Part shown: positions 33,855 to 64,000 of the stretch, piece by piece | How positions within the stretch are numbered: position 1 is the first letter of the stretch | Layout: every line of letters begins with the position of its first letter | The notes under the pieces: generated by a model | Database searches by the model: none | Seen by the model: the letters and a program-made list of their open reading frames with translations, nothing else | What the model was told of the DNA's origin: nothing | Program-made: the position numbers and the translations under genes | Source: Bathymodiolus brooksi | Lineage: Eukaryota > Mollusca > Bivalvia > Mytilida > Modiolidae | Direction: 5' to 3' | Assembly (NCBI GenBank): GCA_963680875.1 | Contig: OY804580.1 | Location: 110,983,534 to 111,047,533, forward strand | Length of the DNA stretch: 64,000 nucleotides

Positions 33855-34558
33855 AGATGACTGCCATGTTGTATAGCACTGTATCCGTCGGCTTTATCAC
33901 CAAGCTCTAGCTAAATGTTGTATCCTGTCACAAGTTCGGAGAACGAAAACGGGTTCCAGCTTCGTTGCTTTGGTGACCAGTACAGTTGCTATGGAAACCA
34001 TTTGTGTTAACATATCAAATGTTTTTTGATATTGTTGTTAATTTTGTGCTATAAAAATGGACGAGAACCATTTGTGTGCTTTGATTTGATTGTTTTTATA
34101 AGTAGTGTTATGTGTTGCCTGCGTAGCAGATCAGACGTGTAGAGATCACTATAGGTCATCTTGTGTTATTATCACTTTGTAGTTAAACTCTTTTTACCAT
34201 CATCTTGCCACATTCATTTTCATTTTCACAACCTACGGATGTGCACTTTGCTGTGGTTTCATTCATTTTGTTTGGTATCAAATCTTCTTGAATTGGCAGA
34301 AACTAAGATGTTGGTTGACATTTCATGGTTTTGATACATGTATGTACTTGTAAATGACTTCTCTATTTATCTATGCCTTTCGTTGTACTGTAAATTTTAT
34401 ATATTGATTGAACCAACAAAAAATGTACTGAATCTGAAAATAGATGTCGTTCTTAAGGCGTCATGTGCCATTGTCATCAGGCGATTTTCTTTAAATGAGG
34501 CACCTTTGGGGTTATTTAAATTTATTTCCGATTATTTGCCTTATTTTGAAAAAATAAA
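33855..34558 (+). other. HIP1: Probable HIP1 3' UTR
   Basis: Sequence after the stop. The first AATAAA in sense is at about 34,553-34,558. Others lie at 35,817 and 36,309, so the true end may be farther right and could include the palindrome at 34,601-34,756. No competing gene in between. Confidence 0.4.
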
Positions 34559-34600
34559 TATATTTTTCAATATCATAGCAAAAAAAATTGTATTAATTTA

Positions 34601-34756
34601 TAAGGATTGATCGAAATTATTTGTTCGGTTCATTCGAAATAACCTCAATCAGGTTGTGCACACCCTTGCATAGCCCGCTATGTGGGTTACACGGTGTGCA
34701 CAACCTGATTGAGGTTATTTCTTCATGAACCGAACACAAATTGCGATCAATCCTTA
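34601..34756. mobile_element. Palindromic foldback MITE in HIP1 3' region
   Basis: AATAACCTCAATCAGGTTGT and GCACAC on the left pair with GTGTGCACAACCTGATTGAG on the right. The outer ends are TAAGGATTGATCG / CGATCAATCCTTA. The centre holds CATAGCCCGCTATG. The left end TATAAGGATT is shared with the palindrome at 23,145. Confidence 0.85.
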
Positions 34757-35853
34757 ATAGACCCATAAAGTCCAGACTATTGTTATATTATTTAAATTTT
34801 CTCTCTTGTTATTTTTTAGACCAAAATTAAAACTCTTTGGATAACTTTAATAGATTTCAAGATTTGATTAAACAACACTCAGACACATGTGTGTAACATG
34901 AGGTAAATATACAATATAAAACATGAAATATGACGAAATGAACAGGTATAAAAAAGTATAAAAAAATAATGTTTCATAATATTATATGGATAACATCAAA
35001 TATATTTACAATATCAAGGATTAAATATGACAAAATGAACATTTAAATGAAACATATATGAAATTTTCTTTCAATGAAAATTTTTGAATTGTGATCACTG
35101 GATATGAAAAAGCATTTTAACAAATATTATTAATTGACCAAAAATAAGATTATCACAGAAATCTGAGAAAATATTATTTTGTTAAGAATTTATGCTATAA
35201 ACATTTTCTGTTTCTAAGATTTATTTAAGCTATTTGTAATTTTAAATGAGGCCTAGCCTTTTGTCATTTTTTCTAAAAAAAAAAAATTGTCTTAAATGAA
35301 ATGTTTGTATTGAAGTGAATATGTTTTGAAAAGAATGGTTGTTTGGCACTGTATGTTGGTTAAGAGTATGACCATGTAATTTATGTCAACATCATATTTT
35401 GTTTTGTCATGTCATTTATTGTTATAGAACTGTATCATATATACATGTATTATAATATATATTCAGCCTTTATAAGTCTACATTCAACATTTGAAATGGT
35501 ATTTTTTGAATTTGTCAATTGATATAAGTTCTGTTCCTTACCTTCAGTTGGAAATCGACAATTGATATACATACATGTATAAGTATTGTTCTTTTCTGGA
35601 CCCAAGTATGGATTTTCGCTCATATGTATCCACGCCCTTTCACGATAAATTAAACTGTTTGAAATATCACCTTTAAAATGGAGATTCAACCATTTAAAAT
35701 AATATCCTTAAAAGTCTAAATTAAATCTCACAGAATAATGAGAATGAAATTTAAGAACCCTTAATGCCTTATGATGTTAGACATTATAGAACATCAATGA
35801 GAATCCTGTTTTTCAAAATAAATACAAAATGTTAAAATATCTCTTTCCTTTTA
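34757..35853. other. Intergenic, nothing recognised
   Basis: AT-rich sequence. It may be a distal part of the HIP1 3' UTR. No repeats or coding blocks were noticed. Confidence 0.5.
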
Positions 35854-35856
35854 TTA

Positions 35857-36276
35857 GGCCAAAAAAAAATATATGTGTGTTTACTGTCACATGTCAAAAA
35901 AATCTAGGGTCGGTCGGCATTAATTTTTTTTAAATTTTTTTTTTTTACAAAACTGGAAATAGTCGTTCCCGGTTCCGGAATCCGATTCCGGTATTTCATT
36001 TTCGAAATTTCCGGTAGCCCGTCATTTGTTTTATGACGAGTTACACAGTTTTTCTACCTTCTTTGCCCTCAATTTCGACAAAAAGCTAGCGGTTGAATCA
36101 ATAAAACATTGCTGCTGATTTAACAACAAAAATGGTTATCCGAATTCTGTGTAAAAATTGATAGGGTCGCTAGCAAAAATTAGGGTCAAATAATTGCTGA
36201 TAAAAAAGGTTGGGGTCGGCGGCTGAAAAATAGGGTGGGTCGGGTGACCGTAAACACACATATTTTTTTTTTGGCC
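35857..36276. mobile_element. MITE, 420 bp, TTA-flanked
   Basis: The left end GGCCAAAAAAAAATATATGT, then GTGTTTACTGTCAC, is the inverse of the right end GTGACCGTAAACACACATAT, then TTTTTTTTGGCC. TTA flanks both sides, a likely target duplication. The interior contains GGGTCGGTCGGC and GGTCGGCGGC motifs and no transposase. Confidence 0.85.
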
Positions 36277-36279
36277 TTA

Positions 36280-37370
36280 GGTTATGAACTGATGATGATC
36301 GTAGACTTAAATAAAGATTTGTTAGTTAAATTTTGACAATTATAATAATCATGTTTTATTGCACATAACAGTTGATATTATTTTTATAGATTGTTTTTAT
36401 TTTAATTTGCATGTTATATTTATTTGTACATGTATTGTGATAAGTAACAGTATATTGTTAATATGACTGCCTCCATTGTAAAATGCATTACAATAGGTTT
36501 GTAATTCTACCTCTTAAGTAGAACATAATTGCTCCCCAGACCACACCCAACTTCTCTCCAACAGCCCCCCCTCCCAAAAAAAAAATCATGCAAGTGCTAA
36601 ATTATGTGTAATATTTTATGGTATGATTTTTGTTGTACCCTGTTTATGGTAACTGTAACCCCCATACAGCCAATCGTATGATTTTTGTTGTACCCAGTTC
36701 ATGGTTACTGTAACCCCCACACAGCTTTAGGTGTTCATTTTTGCAACGTTTTACTGTGTATGAACAGTTCAAAAATCTTGTCAATTTTGATAAGCTTGAA
36801 CCCTCACTAAAGAGATTATCAAATGTATTATGTATGATTGTACTCTGTAGAAATTTTAAAGTGGGTCAACCATCTGTCTATTCCAAACAAAACAGTTGGA
36901 TCATTGTGATATTCACTTCAGTCAGTTTTCATTTCACTGTAAATGAACTTAAAAACACATATTTTGGGGTTTATTAATTCATAGCTTCCAAAATTTTCTA
37001 CAACAATAAAAAGGACAAAAATATGTGTGTTCTAGAATGGTAAACAACACATCATTTGTGTATTGACATCCATGTTTAGAGTCAGACAATTTGTCTTTAT
37101 AAGGACAAGTAAATATGATAACTAGATTTTTGATTGGCCCTTTGGTATTCTCTAACGTTTTTTTAACAATGAAGATAATTACGAATTTTATCACTTTACT
37201 TTGAAGTTTAATTAGAATCTTTTATCCAATCAGTAATGACCCGATGAGTAGAAACGTTTCAAAGATCGATGATTATAGCCAAATGCATTCCTGTATTCTC
37301 TACAGTGTTTTCCAGTTCTGTTCATACTAACTTTCCAAACACCTTTAATTTAATTGGCTTTTCAATATCT
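36280..37370. other. Intergenic; one short direct repeat
   Basis: ATGATTTTTGTTGTACCC followed by GGTTACTGTAACCCCCA-like sequence occurs twice, about 56 bp apart (36,622 and 36,678). The remainder is AT-rich without recognised content. Confidence 0.5.
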
Positions 37371-37374
37371 TGAT

Positions 37375-37645
37375 TGAACGTACCTGATGAAGGTTATTCT
37401 GAACGTACCTGATGAAGGTTATTCTGAACGTACCTGATGAAGGTTATTCCTGAATGTACCTGATGAAGGTTATTATGAATGTACCTGATGAAGGTTATTA
37501 TGAGTGTACCTGATGAAGGTTATTATGAACGTACCTGATGAAGGTTATTATGAATGTACCTGATGAAGGTTATTCCTGAACGTACCCGATGAAGGTTATT
37601 CCTGAACATACCTGATGAAGGTTATTCCTGAACGTACCTGATGAC
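37375..37645. repeat. 25-26 bp minisatellite, about 11 copies
   Basis: The unit is TACCTGATGAAGGTTATT followed by CTGAACG, CCTGAACG or ATGAATG. Single-base length variation makes the period 25 or 26. Intergenic. Confidence 0.95.
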
Positions 37646-39585
37646 CGCCACAATACCGCACAAATTCAACATTGTCCGATTTCAACGACATTTCATATGT
37701 AGGTAGATCATGATGTCCCGAATTGATTCCTGACATCGAAAAATTTCTACCGGTCGCCATTTTCAAAATGGCCGCCACAATACCGCACAAATTCAACATT
37801 GTTCGATTTCAAAGGTAGCTTTTGATTTATTTATGAACATTTTGTCTGCTGTTGGTTTGCTGTCTACCTATATTTTCTTGCTCAGAATTTGTTACAATGC
37901 AAAGTGTTCATTTAAACCTGTTGTCAGTGGGCGGTTTGGGATCTTATAATCGTTAGATTATAATCATATCTTGTTTACATTGAAATTTTTTTAATACTTC
38001 TATGAAAATTGAATCTCATATAACTATCTTTAGTATTCATCATTTTAACATAATTTATATCATGATAGTTTACTATCAAATTGAAATCATTTAAAACTTG
38101 TCTGTGCTTCATTCCCAGACACCCCCAAACAAAAATGTTTATTTTAGTCAAAACATTTATTGTTTAAGTAAGATATTTGCTGTTTTTTGTTTACTATAAA
38201 ATGCTTGGATTGAAAAAAAAAAAGTGCAAAGAAGATAATGATATATATGATCCTGATATCTAATTTTTGCAGTCATCAATCCATGATTTTACTTTAGAAA
38301 TTTATATCAGTAAAATCTTAGATTGACATTAAGAAATATTCAAATATAGTGGGTGTATCCATGAGTAATTATTTTGAATTACTGGAAATGCCATCTGTAG
38401 TTGCACAAGACAAATAAACTGTATTTGCATCATGTGTTAGAAATTTTGATGATGTTTGTGTTTTTGACATGGAAAATTATGTCAAATTTGTGTTATTTTA
38501 CATTGTATTGTAACATTTGTTTTTTTCATATATTCTCTGAATTGACCATAATTACTATCTTCCACTTTTATAATTGTTTTTTGTTGTTGTTTATTTTTGT
38601 TATGAAAAACAAATTTATTGTCGTCAAATGAAATGTGTTGATGCCATATATTATAAATATTCTCCTAAAATGTTATATTGTTCTCTGTCAAAAAAAAATT
38701 CAAAGTTCCATACGTCAAAATTGCTGACCAGACCAGAGGAACTAATATATTGTAATTTCTGTAATATTGAATGGTTCAGTTATTTTCTCATCATTTTGAA
38801 ATATTAAAAGTTGTTTTCTTGAATAACTTAAAAGTAAAAGATTGAATCTGTTGATAGTAGCTTTCAGCCTGATAACTCAAAGAATCTTGATATTTCAAAG
38901 TAAAACCATTCATCCGTTTGACTTCGACAGAATGATGCTTTATTGTCTTTTAATATGTATTTGAGGTCAGACTGAAAATATATTTTGACACAAAATGATG
39001 TCTATCCTGGGTGAAAAATAACAAGCACTCCCACTAGTATAATTTAGTTTTCTTCTTTAGAATGATTTTATAGGATGATGCCTTTGGCTAAAGAACTTTT
39101 GAGTAAGAATTTCATATTCAGTCCAAAAATGTAAAACATAATATTTTATTTAGACTGGACAGTGTTCTAATTGGGACTTTTTCGAGTGTAAGCATTACTC
39201 TCATAATATATAGTTTTATGAATGTAAAAGATCCTATTCTGCAGTGTTTTTCAAATTACGTGTATGCTTGAGATGATTTGTCTGTGTGCCATTTTACACA
39301 CAGGTTTACTTCTAGTATTATTGCACATGTTTGAGTTTAAATATTTGTTGAGTTTATTTTCTACGGATGGTCAAAACTGTTATAGTATTGTTTGTTTAAG
39401 AAATATTTCTGAGTCACGGTTTGTTAGCAGTTTTCAGATGAACACAGCATTATTCCTACATGTATTTAAAGGGGACATAAAAAGCTATATTTAAGCCACT
39501 GTCCCATGATATCTAAACAGAATTTGATTTCTAACTTTTAATTGCACACTACAATAAAAATATAAATCCCAAATCATTACTATAC
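37646..39585. other. Intergenic; one ~126-bp-spaced direct repeat, otherwise nothing
   Basis: GCCACAATACCGCACAAATT and CAACATTGT recur at about 37,646 and 37,772. The rest to 39,585 is AT-rich with no convincing gene. Confidence 0.5.
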
Positions 39586-39589
39586 AGCT

Positions 39590-41150
39590 CAACTAAATTG
39601 GAATTGGAATTCCTAAATCATTGTTGTATAACTCAACTTAATTAGAGTTTGCACAATCATAGCTGCACAATGCAACTAAATTGGATTTCCCAAATCATGA
39701 CTACACACCTCAGCTAAATTGGAATTCCCAAATCATGACTACACACCTCAGCTAAATTGGAATTCCCAAATCATGACTGCACACCTGAACTAAATTGGAA
39801 ATCCTAAAGTGACTGCATACCTCAACTAAATTGGAATTCCCTAATCATTACTGCACACCTCAACTAAATTGGAATTCGCTAATCGTTGGTACACAACACA
39901 TCAGCTAAATTGGAATTCGCTAATCGTTGGTACAAAACACATCAACTAAATTGGAATTCGCTAATCGTTGGTACACAACACATCAACTAAATTGGAATTC
40001 GCTAATCGTTGGTACACAACACATCAGCTAAATTGGAATTCGCTAATCGTTGGTACAAAACACATCAACTAAATTGGAATTCGCTAATCGTTGGTACACA
40101 ACACATCAACTAAATTGGCATTTCCAAATCATCACTGCACATTTCAACTAAATTGGATTTCCAAATCATTACTGCACATGTCAGCTAAAGTGGAATTCCC
40201 AAATTATTACTGCACACCGCAACTAAATGGGAATTCCCAAATGATTATTGTGTGTGTAAACTAAATTGGAATTTCCAAACCATTACTGCACATGTCAACT
40301 AAATTGGAATCCCAAAAATACTGACTGCACAACTCAACTGAATTGGAATTCCCAAATCATGATTGCAAATTTCAACTAAATTGGAATTCCAAAATAATTA
40401 TTGCACACCAACTAAATTGGAATTTCCAAATAATTACTGCACACTTTAGTGTAATTGAGATTTTAAATCATTACTGCACACAGTAAATAAATTGGAATTC
40501 CGAAATCATTACTGAATACTGCAACTACCAAATAATTACTGCACACTGCAACTAAATTGGAATTCCCATATCATTACTGCACACCTGACTAAATTGGAAT
40601 TCCCATATCATTACTGCACACCTGACTAAATTAGAATTCCCATATCATTACTGCACACCTGAACTAAATTGGAATTCCCATATCATTACTGCACACCTCA
40701 ATAAATTAGAATTCCCATATCATTACTGCACACCTGAACTAAATTGGAATTCCCATATCATTATTGCACACCTCAATAAATTGGAATTCCCAAATCGTTA
40801 CTGCACACCTCAATAAATTGGAATTCCCAAATTGTTACTGCACACCTCAATAAAATGGAATTCCCAAATTGTTACTGCACACCTCAATAAATTGGAATTC
40901 CCAAATCATTACTGCACACCTCAATAAATTGGAATTCCCTAATCGTTACTGCACACCTCAATAAATTGGAATTCCCTAATCGTTACTGCACACCTCAATA
41001 AATTGGAATTCCCTAATCGTTACTGCACACCTCAATAAATTTGAATTCCCAAATCGTTACTGCACACCTCAATAAATTTGAATTCCCAAATCGTTACTGC
41101 ACACCTCAATAACTTGGAATTCCCAAATCGTTACTGCTCACTTCAACCTA
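39590..41150. repeat. ~38-bp satellite with GAATTC in most units, about 40 copies
   Basis: The unit joins AACTAAATTGGAATTCCCAA and ATCATTACTGCACACCTC. Copies are quite diverged at the edges and homogeneous toward 40,750-41,130. A sub-block at 39,870-40,110 alternates a variant with CGCTAATCGTTGGTACACAA. Almost every unit carries GAATTC, so EcoRI would cut it into a ladder. Confidence 0.95.
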
Positions 41151-42355
41151 GAATAGATGTATTGTTCCTTTGTCAGTTATACATGTATTTACATCTACCT
41201 GTATAAGATTATGATTTTGATTTCTGTCCAATATACATGTAGTTGTCATGGAAATAAAATCTACTATCATGAAACCATTTTCAGAAATAAGATTACCATT
41301 TATGCAACATCCCTTTGGGCAAACAGCAATTATTAATAGTAAAACCCACTATTACTGCCATTATTAAACTGATTTTTCTGCGATAGATTTTTATTTTGGA
41401 ATGAAATTAAACTGCTTTGAACAACCATCTGCCAAAGGTGAGAGAAAACTGAATTTCCCAGTTTAATATTGAAAAGTAATGAAGTTGACATGGAAACTAT
41501 CAATGAATATTTTTTTCAATTAATACAACATCCATCTGTTAATTTATTATTTCAAAAGTCACAAGACTAGAACCGTTTATAATATATATATTATATAGAT
41601 ACATTTCTTTTCATAATTTACATATTTAATCTTATGTTGATTTGTATAATTGATTATTGTTTTCAGATTTTATTGGGTAATGTATATAAATGGTATAAAT
41701 GTATTTTTAAATTCTTTTTTTTTTTTAGATAAACATATTATCCGATAGATTTTTGCGAATTTTCGTAGAAATGTTTTTTTTTTATTTGATTTGCATGGTG
41801 AACAATTTATATTTTATGTGGTGAATGTTCTTACGTAGGATCGGCTATCAATATATTATTATATGATGGGTACAAGTGGAACTTAAAAGAAGTCCTTGAA
41901 AGTGTAGTAATTTATTCTAGTTGTTTGTTTTGTCGACTTTGAAGTCTTGAAATCATTCTCTCATATTTCAATAGGATCACTTATTTTAACGACAATCCGT
42001 AAATGGATGTTCATCATGTTTGTTTCAATATACTGCACTGTTTGAAATCCCTGTGCATTTCAAATTATCTCTATATATCGATCTAGGCGAATACATATAC
42101 AATATACATACATGTACATACATTGTCAGCAAATGTAAATTTACTTGTACAAACTTTATAAACAGGAAGAAAAGCCTCTGGCTAGTTGTTTATCTTTCCT
42201 GTTTTGAGTACAAATTCTAAGAAATGATCTATTGTTAATCTTAAAAAAAATGTTTAATAATTTTTCCGATCCCAAATCCAACATGGCCTCTATGTTACAT
42301 AGTAGTTTTTCACTAGCTTGTATTAAATACATGTACATTATACAATTATGGCCTT
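41151..42355. other. Intergenic, nothing recognised
   Basis: AT-rich sequence without recognised genes or structured repeats. Confidence 0.5.
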
Positions 42356-42361
42356 CCGAAA

Positions 42362-42600
42362 AAGGGATCGACGTGGTTGTGATCGTATGCTGGTTGGATT
42401 TACAACTACCTATCCAATCGGTGCCTATCACCACTAACGTTGCGAGTTTGAATCCTCCGGCACGGTGTACTCGATATATCAGTATGTGATAAAGTTTGTC
42501 AGTGACTTGTGGCAGGTCGGTGGTTTTTTCCAGTTTCCTGCACACAGTAACCCTAATCCTAACCCTTCCGAAAAGTTAATATCCATAATGATGAAACTGA
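42362..42600 (+). mobile_element. SINE-like family A copy, 3' end diverged
   Basis: GGTTGTGATCGTATGCTGGT, TTACAACTACCTATCCAATC, GCCTATCACCACTAACGTTG and GTTTGTCAGTGACTTGTGGC match family A. After about 42,535 the usual end is replaced by AACCCTAATCCTAACCC, a short telomere-like phrase. Confidence 0.8.
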
Positions 42601-43510
42601 GAAGGAGTTGTTTCCTCAAATTATTCTACCCAACTGTAAAAATGCAATACCAGTAAAATAAAGGTTATTAAATACAATTATAGAAATGCACCAGGGTTTC
42701 AAATTGAGCAGTAAGATCTTTGATAAAATGTAGTGTGCTATTTGTTAACTATTATTTAGGTGTATAAACTTATTTATTGACTAAATGTACAGCTGATATC
42801 TGGAAACAAGTGAAATAAAATATAGAAAATCAACATTTAAATTGTTTGTTGTCAATGTTTAAATAATTTGTTAGACTTTTATGAAGCCACCAAAGTTTTG
42901 TGGTGGTAATAACTTGCCATGTGTCAATACAAACAGTCTTAAAGGACAGTTATATTTCTCCATTTAATGACACCTTATGAAAAGAAAGTTTAAACTATGA
43001 TGGTCAACAATACAACCAATATCAACAAAACAATCACATCTCATATCAAATCACTGAGCATAAAAAAGACCAAGACATATGATGCTGGAAATCCAGGTCC
43101 TGGTTTGGGACAGGCACAGAAAGGTGGTGGCATTAAACCTGTATATAACAAATAACTATTTATAAAGGGCAGTTTTCTCCATTTAATGACTAGTACATGT
43201 AATCTGAACCTGTATATAACTGACCTGTTATTAAGGGACACATTTTTAGTGTCCTTTAAATACAGGTTTGACTACTTCATTAGCTTTTTGTATTTTTTTA
43301 TTCTCTGAAACCTATATGCCTATTTAAAGTTAACTTGGCTGTTTTTGTACTTGGGATCCTTATTATAAAATTAAAAATAAAAGCCTGTTTTCTATCCAAA
43401 ATGGCCACCATTACTGACAACAGAAATTTGTTTGAGAAGATGATTGCCAATTACCCATGTCCAGAGATTTTAGAGAAAGGTCACAATCCAAACATAAAAA
43501 CAAAAGCATC
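42601..43510. other. Intergenic with a family B relative on the minus strand
   Basis: Between 42,955 and 43,140 the minus strand shows family B pieces: CCCAAACCAGGACCTGGATT, GTTTTGTTGATATTGGTTG and AAACTTTCTTTTCATAAGG. CTCCATTTAATGAC occurs twice (42,958 and 43,177). No gene recognised. Confidence 0.5.
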
Positions 43511-43905
43511 AGTGATGTAATGGTTAGCATGCTTGCTGTGAGTAGTAGATTGTGGGTTCAAGCCCATGCTTGCTGTGAGTAGTAGTTTGTGGGTTCAAGG
43601 GTCAAATCAGAGACTATAAAATTGTTATTTACTGCATCTCTGATAATCATGTAGCATTAAAGAGGAAGAGCCAAGACTGGTGGACTCTGAATCAGGATAA
43701 TGTGTCTGAGTGGAGCAACATGTCTATCCACAGACTGTTGTTTCAGTGAGCTAGCACTATTAAAATCCAACTAAGCTTGGTTGTCTAGAACAAAGCGGTC
43801 ATCATTATTATATCATTGAAAGTATTGTGTTCTCACCATGATATACATGTAACTGAAAAACTGCTCATCTACTTTTAAACAACAATCGCTCACTCGCTGG
43901 TACAT
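43510..43905 (+). mobile_element. tRNA-derived SINE, near full length, duplicated B box
   Basis: The head is GTAATGGTTAGCATGCTTGC (A box) and TTGTGGGTTCAAGCCC (B box), as in tRNA-derived SINE promoters. A segment of ~39 bp with ATGCTTGCTGTGAGTAGTAG and the B box is repeated. Then come the shared body (GATAATGTGTCTGAGTGGAG, GACTGTTGTTTCAGTGAGCT, GTTGTCTAGAACAAAGCGGT) and tail. Confidence 0.85.
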
Positions 43906-43939
43906 TTCGTCTAGGGGAGGAGTCAAATACACAAACTTT

Positions 43940-44000
43940 CATTGTGATAGGCACTGTTGTCATGGCTACACAGACATAAATCTAACTACTATATGACCAC
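43940..44000 (-). mobile_element. SINE-like family A head fragment
   Basis: TTGTGATAGGCACTGTTGTC and ACATAAATCTAACTACTATA match the inverted head of family A; the rest is absent. Confidence 0.45.
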
Positions 44001-45020
44001 AGCCACAATTCCATGAATTAAAAATCCAGTCAACCAACTTGGCAATGCCTCCTCAGATTTAAAGGAGTGTGATATAGAAATTGTTGAATGCAATAACAAT
44101 GGACAATGTGATCCATGTGTCCACCATGGTGAAAAACAGACAACATAAAATAACAACAAATTCAATAATTTAATTTGCATAAAACAAAAATATACATCCA
44201 CATATAGATATTCTACCTTTACACAATACAACACTATTTTGTTGTTGCTATTATTAAAAAATCCAGAAGAATGTGCCCACACAACACAGATGCCCTCGCT
44301 TCCAGCTAATATAAACAGGGGCATAACTTCAGAACAGAAAAAGGGATGAAGCCCAAAAATGTCTTATTTGCTTATGGGGAATTTGATTAATTGAGCGAAA
44401 ACTAAATGTGGGGTGTACGAACGGACATTGTTAAAATTTAATGCATCCAGACACCATGTGACGTGAACATAAAAAGAATAAATCAATTTAACATGGAACC
44501 CAAATTAATAACCTTGAACAATAAAACGATATCACAGTATTTTGATTTCAATTATAAAAACAGTCTGTTCACCTGCCAATCAATTAACTTTTCCATAATA
44601 GATCTTTAATGTTAATAGATATTTTTGCGGTAATTTCTGAAAAAAGAATTTTGCGAGTGGCAAATTTGGAATCGGTGTAATAATCTTTTTTTTTTAAATG
44701 AATTCATTGTAATATTTTGTAACAACAAATTTTGGAAACTTCTAACAAAATCTTGTATGAAGAAAAAAAGGAAAGAGAAAGTTTCAACAAAATATTTTTT
44801 TAGGATTGAAGAAAATGTAAATAGAGTACTATACATATTTGAAAACACAACATGTTAATTGACAATTAGCACACGTTAATTTGTAGAATTGCACAAAATA
44901 ACAATAAACAATCATTAATTATTACAACCACATGAAATTAATTTCTTGTTATTTGAACTTTTTGGCTCATAAAATTTCTTTGACAATACATCTTAATGTA
45001 TCTTAACATAGTTTTTGTTC
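44001..45020. other. Intergenic or HEATR6 3' flank, nothing recognised
   Basis: AT-rich, with poly-A and poly-T tracts. No coding block on either strand. Confidence 0.5.
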
Positions 45021-45024
45021 GAAT

Positions 45025-45189
45025 TTTCTGTTTCACTAGATTATAAGTACATGGTAAATCTATGTATCTTACAATAATTTTCTGTTTCACTAGATTATAA
45101 GTACATGGTAAATCTATGTATCTTACAATAATTTTCTGTTTCACTAGATTATAAGTACATGGTAAATCTATGTATCTTACAATAATTTC
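45025..45189. repeat. 54-bp tandem repeat, three copies
   Basis: CTGTTTCACTAGATTATAAG, TACATGGTAAATCTATG and TATCTTACAATAATTTT repeat with a 54-bp period (45,028, 45,082, 45,136), near-identical. It lies about 500 bp downstream of the HEATR6 stop. Confidence 0.95.
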
Positions 45190-45671
45190 ATATTTGTTAT
45201 AAAAAAAATTAATGTCTGCGACTTCTGTGAAAGACTTGTGTCAAATTCGAATTTAAATTTCAAAGACTTTTTATATATTTTAATTAGAAACTGCCAATTC
45301 AAACCAGTTTTAAGTCATTGGTTTCAAAAATATTTAAAAAAAAACCCAAACATTTAGATCTTTACACTGTGACCTATAATCAACTATTAGTGATTCACAT
45401 TTTTATACTCTAACTACAAGTACATGTATACACCTAGCGTCTGAATATTGAAACTGTTCATATGAAAACACCCTTGTTAAGATTACATTAATCATATGTC
45501 TGTACACAAGATGTCTTCTCTGGTTTCTTGTCTTCAATATTGAAACTGTTCATATGAAAACACCTTTGTTAAGATTACATTAATCATACGTCTGTACAAA
45601 AGATGTCTTCTCTGGTTTCTTGTCTTCAATATTGAAACTGTTCATATGAAAACACCCTTGTTAAGATTACA

Positions 45672-64000
<18,329 letters not shown>

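Noticed and set aside
42541..42566. Telomeric repeat
   Set aside because: Only about two to three imperfect CCCTAA-like units are present, too short for an interstitial telomere.
43515..43575. A true tRNA gene
   Set aside because: A and B boxes are present but the sequence does not fold into a cloverleaf with proper acceptor stem and is attached to a SINE body repeated elsewhere.

Overview
This is animal nuclear DNA, AT-rich and intron-rich. The two genes, the abundance of short non-autonomous transposons and the many minisatellites suggest a bivalve mollusc, probably a mussel-like genome. The species is inferred from the general look of the dispersed repeats, not proven. One 200-base assembly gap lies near the left edge.

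Two protein-coding genes converge tail to tail. On the plus strand (about 595 to 33,854) are the last 15 coding exons of a HIP1/HIP1R/Sla2-type endocytic adaptor: the end of the central coiled coil followed by the complete C-terminal I/LWEQ (THATCH) actin-binding module. On the minus strand (stop codon at 45,672, running off the right edge) are the last 10 complete coding exons of a HEATR6-type HEAT-repeat protein. All splice phases agree in both genes: 1,464 nt for the HIP1 part and 1,131 nt for the HEATR6 part, both divisible by three and without internal stops. The two proteins have no known shared pathway, so the adjacency looks incidental.

Layout: 1-34 kb, HIP1 exons with large introns, including a ~10 kb array of a 76-bp repeat (5.69-15.77 kb), a 46-bp array (2.67-3.69 kb) and a 45-bp array (30.46-32.12 kb). 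34-45.5 kb, the convergent intergenic or 3'UTR region, with palindromic MITEs, a 38-bp GAATTC-bearing satellite and SINEs. 45.5-58 kb, HEATR6 exons with 20-, 27- and 30-bp minisatellites and a RecQ-helicase fragment captured between long terminal inverted repeats. 58.1-64 kb, an 87-bp array that continues past the window. Tandem repeats fill roughly a third of the window.

The most striking pattern is that tandem repeats repeatedly start at exon edges and copy splice sites. At least seven exon borders in the two genes are duplicated in tandem: four 3' splice sites (units of 61, 43, 39 and 26 bp), two 5' splice sites (76 bp in ~132 copies; 87 bp in at least 67 copies) and one terminal exon with its stop codon (92 bp, three copies). 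The two large arrays therefore place about 130 and 67 copies of a strong donor, with a piece of exon, inside single introns. A second notable element is the ~1.24 kb Pack-MULE-like transposon in a HEATR6 intron.
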